64,000 nt of DNA from positions 26,968 through 90,967 of the forward strand of contig CAIUPP010000130.1 in assembly GCA_903901045.1 (NCBI GenBank). Reading direction: 5' to 3'. The translations under genes were made by a program, and so were the position numbers. Numbering within the stretch: the first letter of the stretch is position 1; the number at the start of each line of letters is the position of its first letter. The stretch comes from an uncultured Planctomycetota bacterium. Lineage in GTDB: Bacteria > Planctomycetota > Brocadiia > CAIUPP01. Shown here one piece after another: positions 16,513-24,085 of the stretch. A model generated the notes under the pieces. It was not told where the DNA came from and ran no database searches. It saw only the letters and a list, made by a program, of their open reading frames with translations.

Positions 16513-18732
16513 TTGGAGCAGTCGCAAACATTGGAACCCGGACGCTCGCCGCGGCGCGCGGCCCTTGCGCTGATGGCCGTCGCGCTGCTGGCGGCAATGC
16601 TCATGGCCGTGCAGCCGGTGCGCAGCCCGGACGTCTGGCACCACATCGCGTGCGGCAGGCTCGTGACGCAGCAGGGGCCCGCCCACACCGACCCTTTCAG
16701 TTGCACCGCGCAGGGGCAGCCCTGGATTCAATACGAGTGGCTCGCGCAGCTTGCCATCTACGGCATCTGGACGGCCGGCGGCGCGACCGGCTTGATGCTG
16801 ATGCAGATCGGCATGATCGGCCTGACGGCCTTCTTCCTCTTTTGGACCGCACGCGTGCGGCTTGGGTGGAGCGCGCTGTCCCAGCGCGCTAGTACGTCCT
16901 TGTGCGGCGGCGCCGCAGCCTTGGCCGTCGCGCTGGCCTTCTGCGCCGCCTCCGACCGCATCTTCACCCGCCCCGAGCTGTTCAGTTGGGCGATCCTTGC
17001 CGCCTGGCTCCTGGCGTTGGAGCAGTTGCGGCAGGGGCGCTTGCGCTGGATGGCCCTTTTCCCGCTCCTCATGGCGCTCTGGGTGAACCTGCATGGCGCG
17101 TGGCCGGCGGGGCTGGCGCTGAGCGGATTGTACTGCGGCGCGGAGACCTTCCTTGCGCTGCGGCGCCGCCCATCCGCCATCCATCGCAGGACGCTGACCG
17201 CCCTCTGGGGGGCGTTCGGCCTGGCGCTGGCCGCCACGCTGGCGAACCCCTATGGCGCGCTCATCTGGGAGGTGCCCTTCAAGCTGGCGCAAAGCCCCGA
17301 GGTCCGCGCCTCCATCCTGGAATGGCAGAAGCCGGGCTGGTCCGACTGGCTCGCGCTGCGCAACGTGGGAATGGTGGCGCTGCTGATGGCGCTGATTCTG
17401 GCGCCCCGCGCGCTGAAGCTGCGCGACTGGGCCGTTCTGCTCTTCTTCGGCGCGCTCGCGCTGACCGCGCGGCGTCACATCGCCGTCGCGATGCTGGTCA
17501 CCGCGCCGCTCCTCGCCGCCCTCCTGGCCGCCGCCTGGGCAGTGTTGTGCAGGTGCCCCGCAGCTAACACAGAAGGCGCCGATCTCGAAAAATCAGAAAT
17601 CAGTAATCAGAATTCAGAATTCAGAAATCGTTCGTCTCTGTATTCTTCTTGTCTCCGCGGTGAACATTCCATATCGGCAACACTCCTCGTCGCCGCCGCC
17701 TGCCTGGCGCTCGTTCTCCTCGCCCTCGGCTTCCGCCTCGAACGCGCGGGCTTCGGCTTGAAGAAGCGCGGCTATCCCATCGCCGCCGCGGACTTCCTCG
17801 CGCGCAACCGACTCGACGGCAACCTGTTCAACTCCTACTCCTACGGCAACTACCTGCTCTACGCGCTCTACCCGGCGAATCACGTCTTCATTGACGGCCG
17901 CGTGGACATGTACGGCTCGCGCGTGGTGAAGCTGTACGACGCCGTGCGCCTGGCCGGGCCCGGCTGGCGCGAACTCCTGGCCCAGTATCACATCACCCTT
18001 TGCGTTCTGGAGATCAGCCGCACGACGGACGAGAAACTGCTCCGCGCGCTCGCCCGTGATCCCGCCTGGGCGCTCGTCTTCTGGGATGCCGACTCGGCCG
18101 TATTCCTCCAGCGCGGCCCCGAGCGCGAGGAGTTCCTGCGAAGCGCGCGCGTCTATTCCTTTTTGCCGGCTCTGTTCAATCCGGACTCGCTGCGCTCGCG
18201 CGACGAATTGCTCCGCGCGGAGGCGGAATTCCGGGCCAAGGTGGCGGAGCAGCCGGATTGCGCTCCGGCGCTCTACGCCCTCGCGCGCGCGGAAGGGGCG
18301 CTGGGCCGCCCCGACGAGGCCCGCGCGCTCCTGCAGAAAGCGCTTGATCTGGAGCCGGAGAACGCCGTGCTCCACTACGAACTCGGGAACCTTCTCATGG
18401 AGAAGGGGGCCCTCCCGGAAGCGGAGCAGGCGTTCCGCCGCGCCATCGCGCTCGGCGGGCAGCAAGGGAGCGCCTACCTCGCGCTCAGCGTCATCCGCCA
18501 CGGGCAGAAGGACCTGCCCGGCGCCATCCGCGAGGCGCGCGCCGCGTTGACTTTCGCCCCCGACAACTGGAGAATCCACTGGAACCTCTCGGTCCTCTAT
18601 GAGGAAACGGGGCGCATTCCGGAAGCGATATCGGAGGCGCAGGAAGTGTTGAAGCTCCAGCCGAAAATGACCGCCGCCGCCGAGCGGCTGGCCGCCCTGC
18701 GCGCGCGCAACGGCGCGGGAGCCGCGCCATGA
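16513..18732 (+). CDS. GT-C-like multi-pass membrane protein with C-terminal TPR repeats
   Basis: The 739-residue protein starts at TTG 16513 after GGAGGAGG. A first membrane helix is followed by the loop SPDVWHHIACGRLV, then DPFSCTAQGQPWIQYEWLAQL, a pattern seen in large GT-C-like membrane proteins that probably use polyprenyl-linked sugars. About ten membrane segments follow, and a periplasmic stretch (NLFNSYSYGNYLLYALYP, then FIDGRVDMYG). From about residue 580 at least three TPRs appear (PDEARALLQKALDLEPENA and so on). Two stretches look like intergenic repeat DNA kept in frame, at 16865-16890 and 17590-17630. It overlaps the mannosyltransferase gene by ATGA, which suggests a shared glycan pathway. 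Confidence 0.65.
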   Translation: MEQSQTLEPGRSPRRAALALMAVALLAAMLMAVQPVRSPDVWHHIACGRLVTQQGPAHTDPFSCTAQGQPWIQYEWLAQLAIYGIWTAGGATGLMLMQIGMIGLTAFFLFWTARVRLGWSALSQRASTSLCGGAAALAVALAFCAASDRIFTRPELFSWAILAAWLLALEQLRQGRLRWMALFPLLMALWVNLHGAWPAGLALSGLYCGAETFLALRRRPSAIHRRTLTALWGAFGLALAATLANPYGALIWEVPFKLAQSPEVRASILEWQKPGWSDWLALRNVGMVALLMALILAPRALKLRDWAVLLFFGALALTARRHIAVAMLVTAPLLAALLAAAWAVLCRCPAANTEGADLEKSEISNQNSEFRNRSSLYSSCLRGEHSISATLLVAAACLALVLLALGFRLERAGFGLKKRGYPIAAADFLARNRLDGNLFNSYSYGNYLLYALYPANHVFIDGRVDMYGSRVVKLYDAVRLAGPGWRELLAQYHITLCVLEISRTTDEKLLRALARDPAWALVFWDADSAVFLQRGPEREEFLRSARVYSFLPALFNPDSLRSRDELLRAEAEFRAKVAEQPDCAPALYALARAEGALGRPDEARALLQKALDLEPENAVLHYELGNLLMEKGALPEAEQAFRRAIALGGQQGSAYLALSVIRHGQKDLPGAIREARAALTFAPDNWRIHWNLSVLYEETGRIPEAISEAQEVLKLQPKMTAAAERLAALRARNGAGAAP
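16865..16890. repeat. 26-bp hairpin repeat inside a coding region
   Basis: GGTGGAGCGCGCTGTCCCAG plus CGCGCT is identical base for base to the intergenic hairpin at 20907-20932. It has a 9-bp stem (AGCGCGCTG/CAGCGCGCT) and the loop TCC, and is read in frame as GWSALSQR within the GT-C/TPR protein. Confidence 0.8.
17590..17630. repeat. AT-rich intergenic-type repeat read in frame
   Basis: Overlapping units of AATCAGAA/AATTCAGAA form an AT-rich block inside a GC-rich gene, giving the low-complexity peptide EISNQNSEFRN. The following TTGTCTCCGCGGTGAAC resembles an end of the element at 57836-57971. This reads as non-coding DNA that entered the gene without a frameshift. Confidence 0.5.
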
Positions 18733-19424
18733 AGCCCGCCGTCGTGCTGCCCACCTACAACGAAGCGGAGAACATCCAACCGCTGATCCGCGCGCTGCTG
18801 GAAGCGGAGCCGGCGCTGACGGTGCTGGTCGTCGATGACAACTCCCCCGACGGCACGGGCAGACTGGCCGACGAAATCGCGGTGAAGGAGCCGCGCGTCC
18901 AGGTGCTTCACCGCACCGAGCGGCGCGGCCGCGGATACGCCGGGGCGGAGGGCTTCTCCTGGTGCCTCGCCCGGGGGTTCGACCCGATCCTCGAAATGGA
19001 TGCCGACTTCAGCCACGACCCCGCGGCCCTGCCGCAACTGCTGGCCACATCGCGCGACTGGGAGGTCGTGATCGGCTCGCGCGCCGTCCCCGGCGGCGGC
19101 GAGGAAGGGCGCGGCGCGCTGCGCCGGTTCATCACCTGGGGAGCGGCGGTCTACCTGCGCGCAATGCTCGGCGTCCGCGTGAAGGACCCCACCAGCGGCT
19201 ACCGCTGCTTCCGACGCAGCGCCATGGAGGCCGCGCACCCCGAAACGCTCACCTCCGCCGGCCCCTCCATCGTCACCGAAATGCTCTACCGCGTCCGGCG
19301 CTGCCGCATCAAGGAAATCCCGATCCAGTTCAAGGACCGCCGCGAAGGGCGCAGCAAGTTCAACCTCAAAGCGATGACCGACAGCCTGAAGCTGGCGGCG
19401 CGCCTGCGCTTCAGGGGGCGATGA
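18729..19424 (+). CDS. Polyprenol-phosphate mannosyltransferase-like GT2 enzyme
   Basis: The 231-residue protein is a DPM1-type family-2 glycosyltransferase: VVLPTYNEAENIQPLI at the start, VVDDNSPDGTG, the metal motif EMDADFSHDP, and DPTSGYRCFRR. Such enzymes load a sugar from a nucleotide donor onto a polyprenyl phosphate carrier for use by GT-C membrane enzymes. Its ATG overlaps the stop of the GT-C-like membrane protein, so the pair probably makes and uses the same lipid-linked sugar. There are no C-terminal membrane helices. Confidence 0.85.
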   Translation: MKPAVVLPTYNEAENIQPLIRALLEAEPALTVLVVDDNSPDGTGRLADEIAVKEPRVQVLHRTERRGRGYAGAEGFSWCLARGFDPILEMDADFSHDPAALPQLLATSRDWEVVIGSRAVPGGGEEGRGALRRFITWGAAVYLRAMLGVRVKDPTSGYRCFRRSAMEAAHPETLTSAGPSIVTEMLYRVRRCRIKEIPIQFKDRREGRSKFNLKAMTDSLKLAARLRFRGR

Positions 19425-19480
19425 GCGGCAAACTTTCTTCGTGGCCGTGCTCGTCCATTTCCGTCCCTGTCCGCCCGTTG

Positions 19481-19753
19481 TTCCCCCCGCCGCCGCCCCA
19501 GGGCCAACGCATCTAAGAAGCGCCGCAGAATGTGGAGTGCGCCGCCGCCGGCGGCGCTTTGACTATGACAGAGCGCACGACTCAAGGGGATGCGCCCTGA
19601 GGGTGCCGGACTCCACGCCATCCAAAGCGGCGTCCTTGCCGCCGCACTCCATAAACCATCGCGCTCAGCGCGATCACAATCATGCATCGCGATCCAGACC
19701 CCTGACGCCACAGCCGGCGGCGCTCTCTAGACGCGTTCCCCCCGCCGCCGCCC
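19481..19753. mobile_element. MITE-like element, copy 2 (decayed right end)
   Basis: CAGGGCCAACGCATCT begins at 19499. The interior matches copy 1 closely, including both palindromic arms and the CGCGATCACAATCATGCATC stretch. The right terminal repeat survives only as AGACGCG (19729-19735). An 18-bp direct repeat TTCCCCCCGCCGCCGCCC flanks it at 19481-19498 and 19736-19753. It fills most of the gap between 19425 and 19865. Confidence 0.8.
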
Positions 19754-19761
19754 GGCCACAG

Positions 19762-19791
19762 TTGAAAACCCTCGCGCTTTTGCTCTATGAT
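19762..19791 (+). promoter_or_regulatory. Sigma-70 promoter of asd
   Basis: TTGAAA (19762-19767), 18-bp spacer, TATGAT (19786-19791), just outside MITE copy 2 and 74 bp before the asd start. Confidence 0.5.
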
Positions 19792-19865
19792 AATAGTATG
19801 GTGCTGTGAGTCGGCGGCGTCACTCCATCCGCGCATCCCCATCGGCGGAGAACCCGGAGCCAGAG

Positions 19866-20885
19866 ATGAGAAAGTATTCTGTCGTCGTTGTCGGAATCGG
19901 CCTGGTCGGCACGCGCATCCTTCAAGTCCTGCGCGAGCGGAAGTTCCCGGTCAAGAGCATCAAAGTGCTGGCGCGCAGCGCTCGCACGGAGACGATAGAC
20001 GGCGTGGACTACGAAGTCGTGCCCGCCTCCGCGGACGCGTTCGCGGGCGCGGAGTTCGCGCTGTTCGCCGGGACCGAGGGCGCCAAGGGCGCATCGCAGC
20101 TCTACGGCTGGGAAGCGGTCAAGCGCGGCTGCATCGTGATCGATAACGGCGACGATTTCCGCATGGACGACCGCGTGCCGCTGGTCGTGCCCGAGGTGAA
20201 CCCCGAGGCGCTGCGCAACCACCAGGGGCTGATTGCGGTCCCGAATTGCAGCACCGTGCAGATGGTCGCGGCCCTCGCGCCGCTGCACCGCGCGGCGCGC
20301 ATCCGCCGCGTCGTCGTCACCACGTTCCAGGCCGTCAGCGGCACCGGCGGCGCCGCCGTGACCGAGTTGGAGCGCCAGGTGGCCGACGTCCCCGCCGGCA
20401 AGCCGGCCAATCCGCAGCAGTACCCGCACCAGATCTTCGGCAACGTCATCCCGCAGATCAGCACGCTTAAGGATATCTTCCCAGGCTACTACGGCGAAGA
20501 GATCAAGATGATCCGCGAGACGCGCAAGATCCTCTCCGCCCCGGAGATTGCCGTCAGCGCCACCTGCGTGCGCGTCCCGGTCTACTTCGGCCACTCCGAG
20601 GCGATCAACGTGGAGACGGAGAAGAAGCTCACCGCCGCCCAGGCGCGCGAACTCCTCTCCAAGGCCCCGGGGATCGTGGTCGTGGACGACCCGGCCAAGA
20701 GCCGCTACCCCATGCCGCTGGATGCCGCCGGCAAGGACGAGGTCTTCGTCGGCCGCATTCGCGAGGATTCCTGCCACGCCAACACGCTGGACCTCTGGTG
20801 CGTGGCCGACAATATCCGCAAGGGAGCCGCCACCAACGCCATCCAGATCGCCGAGAAGATGATTGAGATGGGGCTGGTGAAGTAA
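19866..20885 (+). CDS. asd: Aspartate-semialdehyde dehydrogenase
   Basis: The 339-residue enzyme reduces aspartyl phosphate to the semialdehyde for lysine, threonine, methionine and diaminopimelate synthesis. The Rossmann start VVVVGIGLVGTRILQVL, catalytic Cys128 in PNCSTVQMV, and TFQAVSGTGGAAVTELERQ mark the family. The loop HANTLDLWCVADNIRKGAATNAIQIAEKMIE closes the protein as usual. ATG 19866 is preceded by GGAG at a somewhat long distance of 9 bp. It stands as a single gene between repeats, with its own promoter. Confidence 0.9.
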   Translation: MRKYSVVVVGIGLVGTRILQVLRERKFPVKSIKVLARSARTETIDGVDYEVVPASADAFAGAEFALFAGTEGAKGASQLYGWEAVKRGCIVIDNGDDFRMDDRVPLVVPEVNPEALRNHQGLIAVPNCSTVQMVAALAPLHRAARIRRVVVTTFQAVSGTGGAAVTELERQVADVPAGKPANPQQYPHQIFGNVIPQISTLKDIFPGYYGEEIKMIRETRKILSAPEIAVSATCVRVPVYFGHSEAINVETEKKLTAAQARELLSKAPGIVVVDDPAKSRYPMPLDAAGKDEVFVGRIREDSCHANTLDLWCVADNIRKGAATNAIQIAEKMIEMGLVK

Positions 20886-20906
20886 CGACCGCCGAATGCG
20901 GAACAT

Positions 20907-20932
20907 GGTGGAGCGCGCTGTCCCAGCGCGCT
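20907..20932. repeat. 26-bp hairpin repeat (intergenic copy)
   Basis: Identical to 16865-16890. It lies 21 bp after the asd stop and may also end that transcript. A further block of CATTCTGC/TTTCTGC direct repeats is at 20978-21002. Confidence 0.75.
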
Positions 20933-21014
20933 TGCCGTTATTTCGGCACTCTCAAGTGCGCCGTGCGCACAGCGCATTCTGCTTTCTGCATTCTGCGTTC
21001 TCTAAGGCCCCGCA

Positions 21015-22232
21015 ATGCCCGCGCTGATCGGCATCCAGCTCTTCCTGCTCCTGCTGGCCCACGCGCTGGGGGACTTCTACGCCTCCTTCTACGGGCCGCT
21101 GGTGCCGCACCTGCGCCAGCAACTGGGGCTCAGCCTGACCATGACAACCGTCATGGGCACGGTGTACCTCTCCATGTCCAACTTCATGCAGCCGGTCTTC
21201 GGCGCGCTGGGGGAACGCTACGGACGGCGCAGGATCATGGTGACGGGAGTCCTCTGCGCCGCGGTCGGCATGAGCCTGCTGACGACGCCGGGCCGGTTCC
21301 ACCTGCCGCAGGCGGGGGCGTTCGCCTGCGTCCTGCTCGCGCTGGTGGGGGGCGCCGTCGGGGTCGGGATGTTCCACCCCAGCGGGGCCGCCATCGCCGG
21401 CAGTATCGCCGGACGCAGCCGGTCGAGCGGCCTGTCGCTGTACATGGTCGGCGGAAACCTCGGGGTGATGCTTGCGCCGCTGGTGATTCCCTGGATACTG
21501 AAGGGGAGCGCGGAGAACGTCCTCTTCCTGGCGATCCCCGGCGTCGCGGCGGCCCTCCTGCTGGGGACCCTAATGACCCCCGACGCCCCCGCGCCGAAGG
21601 AGAAACCCTCCGCGCATCCGCTGCATCTCTGGGGAATTCTCCGCAAAATCTGGCCGATCCACCTGGACGTCATCCTGCGCTTCACGCCGCTGAACGCCTT
21701 TGCCATCATGCTCCCGCTGTACGGAACGCTCTGCGGCTACACCCTCTTCCAGTCCGGGCTGATCCTGGCGGTCTTCATGTTCGCCGGGGCGCTGGGAGTG
21801 GTCTGCGGCGGCGCACTGGTCGAGCGGTTCCCCGGCACGAGCACCATCGCCTATAGCGAGATCGGCGCGGGGGTCTGCCTCGTGGCCGCCCCGGCAGCGC
21901 ATGCCTGCTGGCCGCTGATGATCGCGCTGCTCTTCGTCGCGGGCTTCCTCGTGTACTCGTTGACGCCGCTGCAGATCGCCAACGCGCAGCGGCGCGTCCC
22001 CCGCGACGTCGCCGCCGCCTCCGGCATCGTGATGGGCCTGGCGTACGGCAACGCCGGGCTGCTGCTGGTCCCGCTCGGGATGCTCGGCGACCACCTCGGC
22101 GCGACCCTCGGCTCCGAGCGCATCGCGCTGCAATACGTCCTGCAACTCTCCGCAATCACCCTCTTCCTCGCCGCCGCCCTTGTGTTTCTGGTCAAAATGC
22201 CGGAACATAGCGCGGAGAAGAGCGGCGTGTAG
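21015..22232 (+). CDS. MFS exporter, fosmidomycin-resistance (Fsr) type
   Basis: The 405-residue protein has about twelve membrane helices. LLAHALGDFYASFYGPLVPHL at the N-terminus, FGALGERYGRRRIM (motif A) and GVGMFHPSGAAIAG in helix 5 are the Fsr subgroup pattern. Members export fosmidomycin and other small molecules by proton antiport. No regulator is adjacent. The true substrate cannot be told; Fsr-like proteins are widespread and often have unknown roles. Confidence 0.8.
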   Translation: MPALIGIQLFLLLLAHALGDFYASFYGPLVPHLRQQLGLSLTMTTVMGTVYLSMSNFMQPVFGALGERYGRRRIMVTGVLCAAVGMSLLTTPGRFHLPQAGAFACVLLALVGGAVGVGMFHPSGAAIAGSIAGRSRSSGLSLYMVGGNLGVMLAPLVIPWILKGSAENVLFLAIPGVAAALLLGTLMTPDAPAPKEKPSAHPLHLWGILRKIWPIHLDVILRFTPLNAFAIMLPLYGTLCGYTLFQSGLILAVFMFAGALGVVCGGALVERFPGTSTIAYSEIGAGVCLVAAPAAHACWPLMIALLFVAGFLVYSLTPLQIANAQRRVPRDVAAASGIVMGLAYGNAGLLLVPLGMLGDHLGATLGSERIALQYVLQLSAITLFLAAALVFLVKMPEHSAEKSGV

Positions 22233-22340
22233 AGCGGGCTTCAGCCCGCTGCATGATGTGGCGCGGACTACGCCCTCGACAGGCTCGGGCCCGCGAGCGA
22301 GGTCGAGCGGCCAGTCCGCGTAGCGGGCGGAACGCCCGCG
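22232..22340. repeat. Hairpin cluster with a nested insertion
   Basis: GAGCGGGCTTCAGCCCGCT (22232-22250) is one hairpin. A second, larger unit (22261-22340) has outer arms GCGCGGACTA and AGTCCGCG plus GCGGGCGGAACGCCCGC. Between the arms is an extra 37-bp hairpin with CCTCGACAGGCTCGGG and GAGGTCGA. The simple form without the extra piece is at 25834. Confidence 0.65.
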
Positions 22341-22404
22341 GCCGTCGCAGGGACAAGGCATTGCCTTTCCCTATCAGCGGTACACGCGTTCTGCGCCACA
22401 ACGA

Positions 22405-22424
22405 GGGCGCAGCATGCTGCGCCC
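22405..22424. repeat. REP palindrome GGGCGCAGCATGCTGCGCCC
   Basis: An exact second copy of the 20-bp palindrome at 12247. It lies 36 bp before the membrane-protein start at 22461. Confidence 0.75.
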
Positions 22425-22460
22425 CTACGCCAGCTTGTGCCGACAGCCGAGAGGTTACCC

Positions 22461-23894
22461 ATGGAGCGCTGGAACAATAACATTGCGTCGTTGGACGCGC
22501 ACCTGTTCTCCCCCCCTCGGGCGGAGCGGGGCGCGCGTGCGTTCCAATGGCTCTTCCTGGGGGCGCTCTTCCTCCTGGGCGCCTGGGCCTGGGCCTGCTT
22601 CCTGAACTGCGGCCACCTGGGCATGACCGCCGAGGACTGGCCGCGCCAGCGCATGTACTTGAGCGCCCTGACGCAGGCCCTGTCCGAGGGAAGAATCCCC
22701 TGGCACGTTTCGCGGCAATTCTACGGAATCGATTCCTTCCTCGGCGTCCCCGAACTGCTCCTCTCGCCGCAACTGCTCCTGCTGCCCTTCATGGATGCCG
22801 GGCGGTTCGTGCTGGTCAACGTGCTGCTGCTCTACACCGTCGGCTTCGCCGGACTGCTGCTCATCCGCCGGCGCTGGCGGCTTTCGGCCGCCGCCTTCGC
22901 CCTGCTTTTCCTGCTCTTCAACTTCAACGGACACATCCTCTCGCACCTCGCGGTCGGGCATCAGTGGACGGGCTACTTCTTCCTCCCCTTCTTCCTTCTG
23001 CTCGCGCTGGAAATGGCCGAAGGGAAGCGCGGGCCGCGCCTGCCGATCCTGGCGGCGCTGGCGCTGAACGCCGTCCTGCTGCAGGGCTCCTTCCACATGA
23101 TGAACTGGTGCCTGATCTTCCTGGCGCTGATGGTCCTTTTCATCCCCGCCGCGCGGCGCGCGGGACTCTGGACGATGCTCCTCACCGCGCTGCTGGCGGC
23201 CTGGCGAGTGGTCCCGGGGGTCATGGAACTCCACGGCGGCGGCTACTCCTTCAAGAACGGCTACCCCAGCCTGTACGATCTTTGGCTCGGCCTGACGAAG
23301 CGGTTCGGCCCCGACGGCCCGCAGGTGGGGGGAATCTTCGGGCCGGAGCGCTGGTGGGAGTATGACCTGTACATCGGCCTCCCCGCGCTGGCGCTGCTGC
23401 TGGGGCTGGGAATCGCCGTGCGCCGCTGCAGGAGTTGGCGGCTGGAAGCGACGCGCTTCCCCTCCCTGGATGCGCCGCTGGTGGCAATGCTCCTCTGCTC
23501 GCTGAGCTACTTCTGGGCGCTCATCGCCATGCTGCCGCTCCCGCTCGCCAACGCGGAGCGCATCTCATCGCGCTTCTTGCTCATCCCCTTCCTGATGCTG
23601 CTGGTGATCGCCTGCGCGCGCGCGCAGGAGGGGCTGGACCGGCTCGGCCGCTGGCGCTGGCTCTGCCTGCCGCTCCTGGCGGAAATCGGCTTCGAGTTGT
23701 TCAACCACGCCCTCCCCTGGCGACTCAGCGAGATGGAGCGGCTTCAGCCGGACATGCCCTACGACATCGGCCTGCGCATCATCCAGCGCGCCGAACCGCT
23801 GTATCAATGGGGAACCACCGCCGCCGCGGCCATCTCACTGGCCACGCTGGCGGCGATGCTGATCCTACTGGCGCGACGGCGGTCGCCTGTGTAG
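22461..23894 (+). CDS. Multi-pass membrane protein, GT-C/YfhO-like
   Basis: The 477-residue protein has about ten to twelve hydrophobic helices. An early periplasmic loop (WPRQRMYLSALTQALSEGRIPW) and later short loops resemble YfhO- or GT-C-type membrane glycosyltransferases that handle lipid-linked sugars, but no diagnostic DxD motif stands out. ATG 22461 follows GAGAGG at 6 bp. The stop lies inside the hairpin at 23889. Function is not assigned; it may act with surface glycans, as the other membrane sugar enzymes here do. Confidence 0.5.
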   Translation: MERWNNNIASLDAHLFSPPRAERGARAFQWLFLGALFLLGAWAWACFLNCGHLGMTAEDWPRQRMYLSALTQALSEGRIPWHVSRQFYGIDSFLGVPELLLSPQLLLLPFMDAGRFVLVNVLLLYTVGFAGLLLIRRRWRLSAAAFALLFLLFNFNGHILSHLAVGHQWTGYFFLPFFLLLALEMAEGKRGPRLPILAALALNAVLLQGSFHMMNWCLIFLALMVLFIPAARRAGLWTMLLTALLAAWRVVPGVMELHGGGYSFKNGYPSLYDLWLGLTKRFGPDGPQVGGIFGPERWWEYDLYIGLPALALLLGLGIAVRRCRSWRLEATRFPSLDAPLVAMLLCSLSYFWALIAMLPLPLANAERISSRFLLIPFLMLLVIACARAQEGLDRLGRWRWLCLPLLAEIGFELFNHALPWRLSEMERLQPDMPYDIGLRIIQRAEPLYQWGTTAAAAISLATLAAMLILLARRRSPV

Positions 23895-23946
23895 GGGCGG
23901 GCTTCAGCCCGCCCACGCGTGCATGGGCTAAAGCCCGCGCCTACAC
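23889..23946. repeat. 22-bp inverted repeat overlapping a stop codon
   Basis: GTGTAGGGGCGGGCTTCAGCCC and the mirrored GGGCTAAAGCCCGCGCCTACAC pair at 20 of 22 positions around a 14-bp loop. The left arm contains the TAG stop of the preceding gene, so it probably also acts as its terminator. Confidence 0.7.
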
Positions 23947-24085
23947 TGCCGGGGAACCATTGACTTTCTGAGCCGGTATTGGACAGAATGGCAAGGCAAG
24001 GCGCCTGCGCGGTTCGTTGTTGTGAGTCCATTCCGTCCATCTCGTCCGGTCGTTGTTGATGAATTGAGAGAGAATAGAGAGAGAA

